From GCA-2720975 sp964469565 (GTDB lineage Bacteria > Planctomycetota > UBA1135 > GCA-002686595), in contig CAYXZD010000002.1 in assembly GCA_964469565.1 (NCBI GenBank), positions 62,001-126,000 of the forward strand: a stretch of 64,000 bases of DNA, in the 5' to 3' direction. The notes under the pieces are model-generated. The model did no database searches. It had not been told where the DNA came from and was given only the letters and a program-made list of their open reading frames with translations. The translations under genes and the position numbers were made by a program. Shown here in pieces: positions 54,427-63,194 of the stretch (position 1 is its first letter; the number at the start of each line of letters is the position of its first letter).

Positions 54427-55359
54427 CTAGTGCACACAGGGTTTGTCGGGGCAGAATTCGCAGCCCTTTTCCACGACCACTGTGCGGGTGTTCACGTCGG
54501 TTTGAAGTAGGTACTCCGTCGCACCCCACTCGGGATGCAATCGCTCAAAGTCACAATGGGGACGGTAGTGCAGGCAGTCTTCCTCGGATACCAGGCGGAA
54601 CCGTCGGCCATAATGCACACGCTCGCGCAGGCGCTGAAGCTCCCAGCTTTGAGCCGTCAACAGATTGGCGGCCTCTTGCAGGTTTGCCTTGTTCGCTGCG
54701 AGCTCGAGGGATGACTCTTCCAGTTCAGACGTCAAGGCCGCAATCTCTTCGGAATTGAGCAGGGCCTGGGCGGTCAGGGAAACGTATTGAGCAATATCGT
54801 CTTGGCTCACGCGGGCGAGTACCCAACACTTGTACCGACGAATGGCGTGCTGCCCTTCCGTTCGATAGTTCAAGAATCCAGCGGGCAGGTCATTGGATAG
54901 ACTCCACTGTTCCCAGTACTGATCGCTGGCGGCCACGCCGCCCACAATCACATCGGCGAGTTCGTGGACCCGCGAACGGATGAACTGATTGACTCGCTCT
55001 CCAGATCCCTGTGGATGGCGATCTAGGGACAGAAACCTTGCGCCGTTGGACAGGTCCTGCAAGCAGGCTTCTGCAACGACTTGGGTGGCCACATACTGAG
55101 CCAATTGAGCCCGCGCGTGACCGAGGGCCTCATCGAAGGCATGGCGCTCATCCAGCACATTGACGCCTCCTCCCCGGCCCACAAAGCTGACCGAGCCCGG
55201 CTGGTGAGAGATCACTCCGCTGATCCACGGTGGAGCTGTCTCGCCCGCTATGGAGGAGCGCACGAGTTCTTCATGGGGACCGGTGGTGGAGCAGGACGGT
55301 GCTAGGGAGGCTAGCGCGATAGCACCCAATAGGTGCAGGCGAGGGAGAGTTGATCTCAT
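54427..55359 (-). CDS. LPP20/FlgP-like lipoprotein
   Basis: A 310-aa protein from ATG 55359, which starts a lipoprotein signal (AIALASLAPSCS). The N-terminal half follows the LPP20 layout (APPWISG, SFVGRGGG, AFDEALGHARAQLAQYVATQVV). The second half carries a heptad-like helix near residues 190-240 (LTSELEESSLELAANKANLQEAANLLTAQSWELQ by position 54640-54741) and ends in a cysteine pattern C-E-F-C-P-D-K-P-C. With the FlgO-like gene it recalls the FlgP/FlgO pair of vibrios. Confidence 0.65.
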   Translation of the reverse strand: MRSTLPRLHLLGAIALASLAPSCSTTGPHEELVRSSIAGETAPPWISGVISHQPGSVSFVGRGGGVNVLDERHAFDEALGHARAQLAQYVATQVVAEACLQDLSNGARFLSLDRHPQGSGERVNQFIRSRVHELADVIVGGVAASDQYWEQWSLSNDLPAGFLNYRTEGQHAIRRYKCWVLARVSQDDIAQYVSLTAQALLNSEEIAALTSELEESSLELAANKANLQEAANLLTAQSWELQRLRERVHYGRRFRLVSEEDCLHYRPHCDFERLHPEWGATEYLLQTDVNTRTVVVEKGCEFCPDKPCVH

Positions 55360-55756
55360 GGTCGAAATCCGGGATTGGGGTTGAGAATCGAGAAACGAGC
55401 GGGGCGGGCCCACATGAACCCCAAGCGCTTCTACTCCGGGGTTTGTGACGCCCAAACTCGGAATTCTTTGCTGGGAGCCTAATCTGAGACTCGTACAAGT
55501 CCGTATCCAACTCTCCGCGCTCTACCCGGCCCTGCTCGCGCAAGCATCTAGATTCCACTGCACCCTCTACTCTCAATGGACACCTGATCGGCAGCCAGAT
55601 TAGGCATCGAATGTCCCATATCACACGAGAGTCAACTCCTCACGGCGTTTGGAACAAGAAAGAGGCTCCGGCACAACGCACCGAAGCCCCTTGATACACT
55701 CCATGCCGGATTTAGGACTGAATCAGTCTCTGCATCCGGGCCTTCGACCGCATTCC
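55360..55756. other. 397-base gap without a gene
   Basis: Lies between the LPP20-like start and the lectin/FG-GAP gene stop. One weak inverted repeat (AACCCC with GGGGTT near 55417-55443) is present. No coding signal on either strand. Confidence 0.4.
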
Positions 55757-58114
55757 CTAGCGGAACATCACCTGCAAGCCATCCGTGAAATTCGAGGTGA
55801 GTGAGTCGCGGAACCAAGCTTGGAAGTACCACGAGTCCCCAACGCCAAAGGACACGCTGCTAGGCAGGTTATTGAGGTCTGCCTTGAAACTGAAGCTACC
55901 CGCGCTTCCCGAGTAGAGCACGCCTCCAGTACCCGGTTTGTTGAAACGGTAGAACGGGACCCCTAGGCACAGGTTGCCCGATGAACCGCCAATGTTGGGA
56001 ATAAAGCCAGTGCTCTGGGCCATCACAAAGTACCCAAACTGATTCATGGGCAACGAATTGGCCACCATCGTGAAGTCATTGTCAACAATGACCGGAGTCC
56101 CCGATGCGGCCATGATGGCGGGGGTCCCCGTGCTCGTAGGAGTCGCCGTGCAGTAATTGGCAGTTGAGCACGAGTCCAGAACGCCATCCCCGTTCCAATC
56201 TAGACTGGGCACCAGGGCAGCCTCATAGACATCGGGCAGTCCATTGTTGTCACAATCACCGGAAATCACCTCTGCGATTCCCCGCCGTGCAGGCGTATTG
56301 GGTTCATCGCGCCAAAAGTTGGCCACCCCAGGAACCAGCACCGCCCAATCGGAATTCCCAGCATTGTCAGGCTGGCCGGGTTCCCAGAAATCAAAGCCCG
56401 GAGTCTCGCCACTCATCCAGAGCCAACTTCCCTCAAGAGCTTGGTCCGTGTAACCAATCCAGAATGGGGACCCGTCCCCAAGGAAGGTCTGCCCCAGCCA
56501 TGTCGACTCGATCGCTGAACGAACCGTTGCCAGGTCTCCTCCCCATGCTTTTGCTTGTGCCCCCGATTGCTTCCAGCTCAATGCGGGCGTTTCCCTGTAC
56601 CAATGTCCATTGATCGGGGAAACCGTCCATGGGCTTGGGATTGTGTGCATGTTGTGGTGAATGGTCGAACCAGCCACTCCGAAGGTCACCAGGTCTGGAA
56701 CACTGTCCCCAGTCACGTCATCAGAAACCATGTGCATGGCTCCCCCGTTGTTTTTCTTGACCGGAGCTGCGAACTGCATCACTCCGGTACCGTAGTAGAG
56801 TTCCAGATCCGTCCCGGTCCGTAGTGTGGAAGCGATGTCCAGCAACCCATCCAAGTTGAAGTCCCCCACTAGAGGGGTATCTGGAGCACCCGATGTGATC
56901 AACTGCGAGACGGCCGTGTAGGTTCCGCCAGCACCCCGCTTGTAGAATTGGATGCGCCACGTGTCTGTCGGAACGAGCAGCTCTGCGACCCCGTCCGCAT
57001 CCATGTCAGCGATGGTGATCTGCCGCGGGGACGACCCCACAGCCAAACCGGACGAGGTAAATGTACCGGCTCCAGTACCCATGAACAGGGTCAGAGTGTT
57101 GTCAGCGTTGTTACTGGTCACAAAGTCCAAGATCCCATCTGAATCCAAATCCGCCACCTCTAGGAACAGGGGGTTCGCACCCGTTGTCAGCGTACTTCCG
57201 GTCACGAATAGCCCCGCTTGATCGTTTACAAGGAGTGTCACGGTGCCCCCCGTTGAAGTCACCAAGATGTCGGGATACCCGTCTTGGGTCATGTCTACGC
57301 AACGCAGGCCATGGGCATCGACCGTACCTCCCGGATTCCAGCGACCACTAAACGTGAAGCCGCCCGCACCATCATTAATGAATAGAGCAACGCCATAGGC
57401 TGGATTCTGATAGGAGGCGACAATGTCTTGGTCTCCGTCAAGGTCATAATCGCAAGTCCGAACTTCACGGGGATCTCCAGTCTGGATAGACATCACCTGC
57501 TGGCTCTCGGAGAACCAACCGAGCCCATCGTTCAGCCAGATGCGGAGCACATCAAGCTGCGGGTCTGGAATCACGATGTCGCTGAATCCATCGCCATTGA
57601 GATCTGCGCAAGTTCCGTAATGCCCGTAGTAAGGCAAGTGATAGGGAGGCATCCAGTCTGTCCACGGCAGATTGGACAGCTCAATCAGCCCTGTTCGCCC
57701 CCCGCCATTGGACGCAAACCAGAGTCCGGGTGAATTGACGAAATCTGGGTTGATCACTCCACCATCATCTTGGTCGGGTTGCCCCGGGTACCAGTTATTA
57801 AAGGTGGCCGGTTCACCACTCGACCAGACCCACGTTCCTGGTTGGGCAAGATCATTCATCCCAATCCACATGGGGACGTTCTGTGTGTGTTGTTGTGCCC
57901 AGTTATTCTCGAGCAGGTTTCTAATGGTCAACAGGTTCCCGCCTTGGGATGCGGCGATTGTCTCTGCACTCTGCCAGTCCGTGGGTGTGTCGGTGAGGCC
58001 CACCCAGTTGCCGGAAATACTATTGCGCACCCAGTTGCGAGTGCCCGTCTGTCCATAACCAAGGGCTGGAAGGAAGCTGAAGGCTAGACTAGCTATCAGT
58101 ATAGAGTGTTTCAT
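55757..58114 (-). CDS. secreted protein: two C-type-lectin-like domains, FG-GAP repeats, shared C-terminal 'VMFR' domain
   Basis: A 785-aa protein with a signal peptide (ILIASLAFSFLPALGYG). Order: C-type-lectin-like domain (residues about 30-155, with the WIG and EPxxFNNWYPGQPD motifs), six or so FG-GAP/VCBS-type repeats (DLNGDGFSDIVIPD, DYDLDGDQDIVASY, DMTQDGYPDILVTS, DLDSDGILDFVTSN, DMDADGVAELLVPT, DFNLDGLLDIAST), a second C-type-lectin-like domain (about 495-615), one dockerin-like DCDNNGLPDVYE segment, and the same C-terminal domain as the protein at 51234. Ligand binding at the cell surface or in secreted form is likely. Confidence 0.78.
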   Translation of the reverse strand: MKHSILIASLAFSFLPALGYGQTGTRNWVRNSISGNWVGLTDTPTDWQSAETIAASQGGNLLTIRNLLENNWAQQHTQNVPMWIGMNDLAQPGTWVWSSGEPATFNNWYPGQPDQDDGGVINPDFVNSPGLWFASNGGGRTGLIELSNLPWTDWMPPYHLPYYGHYGTCADLNGDGFSDIVIPDPQLDVLRIWLNDGLGWFSESQQVMSIQTGDPREVRTCDYDLDGDQDIVASYQNPAYGVALFINDGAGGFTFSGRWNPGGTVDAHGLRCVDMTQDGYPDILVTSTGGTVTLLVNDQAGLFVTGSTLTTGANPLFLEVADLDSDGILDFVTSNNADNTLTLFMGTGAGTFTSSGLAVGSSPRQITIADMDADGVAELLVPTDTWRIQFYKRGAGGTYTAVSQLITSGAPDTPLVGDFNLDGLLDIASTLRTGTDLELYYGTGVMQFAAPVKKNNGGAMHMVSDDVTGDSVPDLVTFGVAGSTIHHNMHTIPSPWTVSPINGHWYRETPALSWKQSGAQAKAWGGDLATVRSAIESTWLGQTFLGDGSPFWIGYTDQALEGSWLWMSGETPGFDFWEPGQPDNAGNSDWAVLVPGVANFWRDEPNTPARRGIAEVISGDCDNNGLPDVYEAALVPSLDWNGDGVLDSCSTANYCTATPTSTGTPAIMAASGTPVIVDNDFTMVANSLPMNQFGYFVMAQSTGFIPNIGGSSGNLCLGVPFYRFNKPGTGGVLYSGSAGSFSFKADLNNLPSSVSFGVGDSWYFQAWFRDSLTSNFTDGLQVMFR

Positions 58115-58411
58115 TTTGAGATTGTTTGGATGGGACGGTGATGCGACCCGGTATGGAATTAGCTCTAGTCAAGAAGCCGGCTTGTAGTGGCTTCTCCCCG
58201 TGCAGGCCTAGGAGCGGTGAGGGCGATGATTCGATTTCGGCGGAGACGTCCACGAGCACGTCCCCAGTGGGGCAGAAGCGCAAACAACGGCGATCCGTGA
58301 CTGTATTCTTCCGTTTTTTTTTGCGCCCTCTGGATGCTCTCTGACCGGCACGTCCCCTGATAGGCAAGACGAGAGCTAGGGATCCCACAGTCCGAGCACT
58401 ACCCTCTAGAA
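58115..58411. other. 297-base divergent intergenic region
   Basis: Holds the promoters of the lectin gene (minus) and the sulfatase gene (plus), not resolved. A run of T on the plus strand (58313-58321) lies 90 bases before the sulfatase ATG; it is not preceded by a hairpin. No gene seen. Confidence 0.4.
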
Positions 58412-60277
58412 ATGCAGCACACTCACATCGGGTTAGCGCTCCTTGCGGGGCTCTTCTTGGGGGCGCAAGGCCGGGGACAAGGCCAGGAGCTGGGAGATCC
58501 TCAGCCAAATTTCGTATGGGTGGTATCGGAAGACAATTCGGTTCACTCGATGGGACTGTTTGTTGAAGGCGGAGCAACGGCGCCTGCGATTGAGGAACTG
58601 GCTGGGGATGGGATCGTCTTTGAACGGGCGTTTTCGGGGAGTCCGGTGTGCAGTGTGGCTCGCACGAGCCTGATGAGCGGCTGTCTAGGTCCTCGCATCG
58701 GGGCTCAGTTTCATCGCAAACTCAAACCGGTAGGAATGCCCGAGGGACTGCGGGTCTTTCCCCAATACCTCAGAGAGGCCGGCTACTTCACAAGCAACCG
58801 ACACAAGACGGACTTCAACGTAATCACGACTGGTGACGAGTGGGACGAGTCCTCCAAGCGAGCCAGTTGGAGAAACCGTCCCGAGGAGGGAACTCCGTTC
58901 TTCCATATGCAGTCCTTTTCCCATTCCCACGAAGGACGGCTGCACTTCCCTCTGAAGCAAACCCAGGGGGACACGCGGGTTTCCACCGTAACGGATACAG
59001 AGTCTGTCAATCTTCCACCCTATTTGCCTGACACCGACTTGCAACGCTATACCCTCGCCCGCCAACTGGATTGCATCCAACGGGTGGATCAAGAGATCGG
59101 CAAAGTCATTGAGCAACTGCGCGAAGATGGCTTGCTAGAAGACACATTCGTGTTCTACTTCGGAGACCACGGGGGCGTACTTCCACGCAGTAAAGGCTAT
59201 CTCTACGAAACGGGCCTGCACGTTCCCCTCGTCGTTCGGATTCCTGAGAACTACCAGCATCTCGTCCATCTAGACCCCGGAACGCGCACGAGGGGGTTTG
59301 TGCGCTTCGTCGATTTGGGTGCAACCGTCCTCGAACTGGCCGGACTCGAGGCACCCCACGGCACGGATGGCGCGGCCTTCCTTGGACCGGACATTCGTGC
59401 CGAGGACCTCGAGAAGCGCAAGGAGTGCCTCGGCTACGCCGACCGTTTTGACGAAAAATACGACCTGTGCCGTTCCCTCCGCCAGGGCCGCTATAAGTAC
59501 ATTCGCAATTTCGAAGCCCACTACCCCCACGGGCTTCAGAACAACTATCGCTATCGCATGCTCGCCTACCGACAGTGGCGGGAGATGCACCATCGGAATG
59601 AACTCGATGCCACGCGCAGCCGCTTCTTCCACCCCAAAGCCGCCGAGGAACTCTACGACCTCGAATCCGACCCCTACGAAGTTCACAACCTCGCAGAGGA
59701 TCCCACCCAGCAAGAACGATTGCAGGCCATGCGTGCACGCCTCACCGCCCGCCTCAAGGCCCTAGCCGACTTGAGCTTCTTCACGGAGGCGCACCTGCTT
59801 CAGGCTGCCGGCGAACACCCAGCAGCCTATGGCCAAAGCCAGGCTGCCCGCATCGCCACGCTGATTGATGCCGCCAATCTGTGCCTCGATGGCTCGGGTG
59901 CCCAGGCCCCCCATCTCACCGCCGCATTGGAATCACCGGACGACTGGGTGCGCTATTGGGCGCTCACGGCCTGCGCCACCTACGGAGCCGAGGCGGGCAA
60001 GCTCGAAGACCTCGCCCGCGCCAACCTCAACCATTCCAATCTTGCCGTGCGCATACGCGCCGCCGAGTTCCTCGCTATCGCCACGGACTTTGACGCTCGC
60101 AAGACCCTCGCGACGATTCTTCGCGAGTCAGATTCCGTGCCCCTGACCCTCATGGCCCTGGGCAGCGTTGTCTTTTTGCGCGATGGAGGGCCAGGCCAAG
60201 TGCTCACCATGGATCGCGCTCAGATTCCTGCACGCGACCCCCAGATAGAACGCCGCCTAGACTACCTGGGGTGGTAG
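58412..60277 (+). CDS. sulfatase family protein with C-terminal HEAT-like region
   Basis: A 621-aa protein with a signal peptide (LALLAGLFLGAQG). The sulfatase core is recognisable: metal-binding VVSEDN near residue 40, catalytic site C80-S-V-A-R (the usual P/A at the third position is V), FVFYFGDHGG, and VPLVVRIP. Residues 480-620 form helical HEAT-like repeats (ESPDDWVRYWALTACATYG, SNLAVRIRAAEFLAIAT). Many planctomycete sulfatases of the SGSH type have such a tail. Activity depends on formylglycine at C80. Confidence 0.85.
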   Translation: MQHTHIGLALLAGLFLGAQGRGQGQELGDPQPNFVWVVSEDNSVHSMGLFVEGGATAPAIEELAGDGIVFERAFSGSPVCSVARTSLMSGCLGPRIGAQFHRKLKPVGMPEGLRVFPQYLREAGYFTSNRHKTDFNVITTGDEWDESSKRASWRNRPEEGTPFFHMQSFSHSHEGRLHFPLKQTQGDTRVSTVTDTESVNLPPYLPDTDLQRYTLARQLDCIQRVDQEIGKVIEQLREDGLLEDTFVFYFGDHGGVLPRSKGYLYETGLHVPLVVRIPENYQHLVHLDPGTRTRGFVRFVDLGATVLELAGLEAPHGTDGAAFLGPDIRAEDLEKRKECLGYADRFDEKYDLCRSLRQGRYKYIRNFEAHYPHGLQNNYRYRMLAYRQWREMHHRNELDATRSRFFHPKAAEELYDLESDPYEVHNLAEDPTQQERLQAMRARLTARLKALADLSFFTEAHLLQAAGEHPAAYGQSQAARIATLIDAANLCLDGSGAQAPHLTAALESPDDWVRYWALTACATYGAEAGKLEDLARANLNHSNLAVRIRAAEFLAIATDFDARKTLATILRESDSVPLTLMALGSVVFLRDGGPGQVLTMDRAQIPARDPQIERRLDYLGW

Positions 60278-60314
60278 GCCCATTGGCCAGGCTCAGGCAT
60301 CACAAGGTCCCCAA

Positions 60315-62039
60315 CTACAAGACCGTGAAGTGAGTGAGCGCGAACTCCGTGGCCCCGGCCTTGTCGCGCACAATGACGGCAAAAAGGTAGGGACCCGGGG
60401 TAGGGAAATTGACAGTTGCGCCCTGGCTTGCGTAGAGCCCCTGCCCCTCGTGAATCAGGGAGACCGAGGCAAGTAGGGTCTTAATGGGCGTCAGAATGTA
60501 GCCCTGGACGCTCTCAAGGTCTTCCAGACCATTGGGGTCCGCAAGGACCACACTTCCCTCAAAGCAAAGGCCATCTCTTAGCAAACCATTCACCCTGGGC
60601 GCCGAGACGATTTGAGGTGGGCGGTTGAACCCCTGGTTGCGCACCCGCACATAGGCAAGCTCGGTTGCATAGCCCCCCCCAGCCGGCCGAATGGATCGGG
60701 CACGACAAAGCACCGTGTAGCCTTGTTCCTTGAGTTGCGTCGTGTCGAATGCCTGCCGATACGGGGGCGCGGATATCGGAGGTAGGGAAAAGAGAGGAGC
60801 CTCGCTGCCCTCCCCGAACACCTCAAAGACCACATCGCGAATACCGGCGCCGTTCGCCTCACCCGCATCGGGGTCCATGGCACGCGCCTCGAAGACTGTT
60901 GTCCCCGCTACGGCCGAACAGGAATCCGCGGGCTGGATCAACGTCACCGTTGGAGCAACATCAATGGGTTCAAGTTCACCGAGCAACTCGACTTGGATCG
61001 CCATGGACTCAGGAGTCGTCGAGGCCTTTCCCAGAACACGCAGCATGATGCCCGCTATGGGGTCCACGAACCACTCATCCGACTCTTGCAGGGGGGCGTC
61101 GCGGATATCCACCGTGTCGGGATGCATGTCGAGCAGAATGGTGTGCGTCGCACGATCCTCGGGATCTAGGTATTGAAAACTCGTGTTCTCCCAAAGCACG
61201 AGAGCCCCATTGGCCGTGTACGCATCGCCAAGCAGGGCCCGAAACTCGACCCAGTAATTCTGGTGATCGTTGCGGTAGATTCTCAAGCCGGCTGGCATCC
61301 CATTCGCAGGGCAGTCGCTGGCCTGGATGCGATAAACGCCCGATTGAGTCACCGTTTCTATCTCATCAGACTTCAGCCAGCCCAAGCGGTGCTTCGTGGC
61401 CACGTTGAAGTGGCGTTCAAAGCGATTCTTGCCCGCACCCATGGCATCAAAACGATTGCCGTACTCCTTACTGAAGCCCTCCCCTAGGGTGGTTCCGTCC
61501 TTTGTGCGCCAACTATTGGCATGGGGCAGATTGAGTGCATGTCCAAATTCATGGGTAATCATCCCGATGACATTGGGGTCGTTACCCCACACTTTGCCCG
61601 CTACGCCTTGAGTACCCTGACCGGGGGTTAACGAGTGAATGTCATAGGACTCGATGTCGTATCCGGCCGCCTCAGCCGCGTCGAGGGCATCGGCCATGAG
61701 GCGCGCGTGATCTCCACCCTTGGGCGATCCGCTGGGGTTGTAGTCACTCAAGTCACACGGCATGCGCAGGAGTTTGGTCACCGTGGCCCGCACACGGGCG
61801 CGGTCGCTTGAATTGGCGCGCCAATAGGCATCCAGTTGTTCCGCAGCAGCAACAAACTCCTCATCAGTAGAACTTGGTCCGGGGGCGTCTGGGAAATCCA
61901 CGTGCATGAAGAGCACTCGGAATTCACCCGAATTGTCGGCTGGGGGGGTGGCTGGGGAGGCACACGCAACACCAAGCCCCGGAGGCAGGGCGAAGGCCAA
62001 GAGTGCAGCGCTAGCTCGCTTGAGTAACCGTGAGAGCAT
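60315..62039 (-). CDS. secreted zinc metalloprotease (M6-like)
   Basis: A 574-aa protein from ATG 62039, which begins a signal peptide (ALLAFALPPGLGVACAS). Zinc motif HEFGHALNLPH at H163, E164, H167 and third ligand H173 in the HExxH-x5-H form, with a Met-turn-like DAMGAG further on (near 205). The last third shows Ig-like beta domains (PTVTLIQPADSC, RPPQIVSAPRVNG). Layout matches M6-like or reprolysin-like secreted proteases of planctomycetes. The N-terminal extension to 62165 in frame is not supported. Confidence 0.75.
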   Translation of the reverse strand: MLSRLLKRASAALLAFALPPGLGVACASPATPPADNSGEFRVLFMHVDFPDAPGPSSTDEEFVAAAEQLDAYWRANSSDRARVRATVTKLLRMPCDLSDYNPSGSPKGGDHARLMADALDAAEAAGYDIESYDIHSLTPGQGTQGVAGKVWGNDPNVIGMITHEFGHALNLPHANSWRTKDGTTLGEGFSKEYGNRFDAMGAGKNRFERHFNVATKHRLGWLKSDEIETVTQSGVYRIQASDCPANGMPAGLRIYRNDHQNYWVEFRALLGDAYTANGALVLWENTSFQYLDPEDRATHTILLDMHPDTVDIRDAPLQESDEWFVDPIAGIMLRVLGKASTTPESMAIQVELLGELEPIDVAPTVTLIQPADSCSAVAGTTVFEARAMDPDAGEANGAGIRDVVFEVFGEGSEAPLFSLPPISAPPYRQAFDTTQLKEQGYTVLCRARSIRPAGGGYATELAYVRVRNQGFNRPPQIVSAPRVNGLLRDGLCFEGSVVLADPNGLEDLESVQGYILTPIKTLLASVSLIHEGQGLYASQGATVNFPTPGPYLFAVIVRDKAGATEFALTHFTVL

Positions 62040-62201
62040 TGGAAAACAGGAAACTGAAACTCGAAGGCAGGACCGACCGCTGCCGGCCCAAGAGAGAATC
62101 GGCAAGTATCTTGCCAAGGCTCTCTGATTGCGCACCCGGTGCACTGGAAGAGTCACAAAGGACATACATTGCCCCTAGGTCACCCTGACCCCAGCAGCTG
62201 C

Positions 62202-63053
62202 TTACAGCGTGGGCGGATCGCCGCCGAGCCATGAACCATAGAGCTCTGGTCGTCGGTCCCTGAAGAAGAGCTTTCTTGCTGTCGATTGGGCAACCCAGCT
62301 GAGATCGAGGCTGTGGTGCAGAGTTTCCGACAGGTCCGCTGCGGCTCGAGCCACTACCTGCCCACTCGGATCGCAAATGAAGGACTCGCCCGAAAAGGCA
62401 AGGGATCCCTCTTGGCCGACTCGATTGCACAGGGCGGTAAACACACCGTTTTGAAAGGCAATCACCCGCATTTCCGCCTCATAGAGACCCGCTGGCCACT
62501 CCCCATGAACCCCAGCCTGTGGGACCACAATCACCTGGGCTCCAGCGAGAGCGAGGGCGCGGGTGTATTCAGGAAAATGGCGGTCGTAACAGATCGCCAC
62601 CCCCAATGTGCCGAAGCGGGTTTTGTAGACCGGCGCGCCGCAATCACCTGGATCATAGTAGCCCTGCTCGTGAAAACCCTCGTAGTCCGTAATGTGCACC
62701 ATCCGGGTGAGACCCAACAAACTCCCATCGGCATCAATCACCGGCGACGTGTCGAAACTTCGCTGCCCATCTCTCTCATAGAGGTTGAGTATGACAACAA
62801 CTCCATACTCAGCGGCAAGCTGCTGAAAGGCCTCGGTTATAGGGCCCGGAATCGGCTGGCCCAATGCACGCGCCTCGGCACCCCACGTTTGCTCGACAGC
62901 TTGAACACGGGGATAGAACGGCTCGAAGGCAAGCTCCGCAAAACAGATCACCTGCGCTCCCTCCTGGGCAGCGTTCCTTGCCGCAGCCAGCCCTCGGCCG
63001 AGGTTGTCGTCGATATTGGCTGTGGCCTCCTGTTGGATGAGTGCGATTTTCAT
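62202..63053 (-). CDS. nitrilase-superfamily (carbon-nitrogen hydrolase) protein, catalytic lysine replaced
   Basis: A 283-aa protein aligned by eye with N-carbamoylputrescine amidase (AguB)/beta-ureidopropionase: E40 in CFAELAF (general acid/base), C155 in GVAICYDRHFPE (nucleophile), and ISPDTSP-like DTSPVIDADGSLLG. The catalytic lysine of the usual RKxH motif is M118 (LTRMVHI). The rest is intact, so it may be a variant enzyme or a regulator-type member. Neighbours give no pathway. Confidence 0.78.
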   Translation of the reverse strand: MKIALIQQEATANIDDNLGRGLAAARNAAQEGAQVICFAELAFEPFYPRVQAVEQTWGAEARALGQPIPGPITEAFQQLAAEYGVVVILNLYERDGQRSFDTSPVIDADGSLLGLTRMVHITDYEGFHEQGYYDPGDCGAPVYKTRFGTLGVAICYDRHFPEYTRALALAGAQVIVVPQAGVHGEWPAGLYEAEMRVIAFQNGVFTALCNRVGQEGSLAFSGESFICDPSGQVVARAAADLSETLHHSLDLSWVAQSTARKLFFRDRRPELYGSWLGGDPPTL

Positions 63054-63194
63054 GGAGTGTGAGTCTATTCGGCGAAGTGGGAAGCGTACATCTCTACCGA
63101 AGTCGGTGGGCCACCTTCCCTACCCCCCCGGGCCACGGGAGCCCGCAGCTCGCCTTGCAGTGGATGTGGTACACTCCCGCGCTCCCCGATACAG

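Noticed and set aside
58313..58321. T-run upstream of the second sulfatase as an intrinsic terminator
   Set aside because: No stem precedes it on the plus strand; it may be simple promoter-region sequence.
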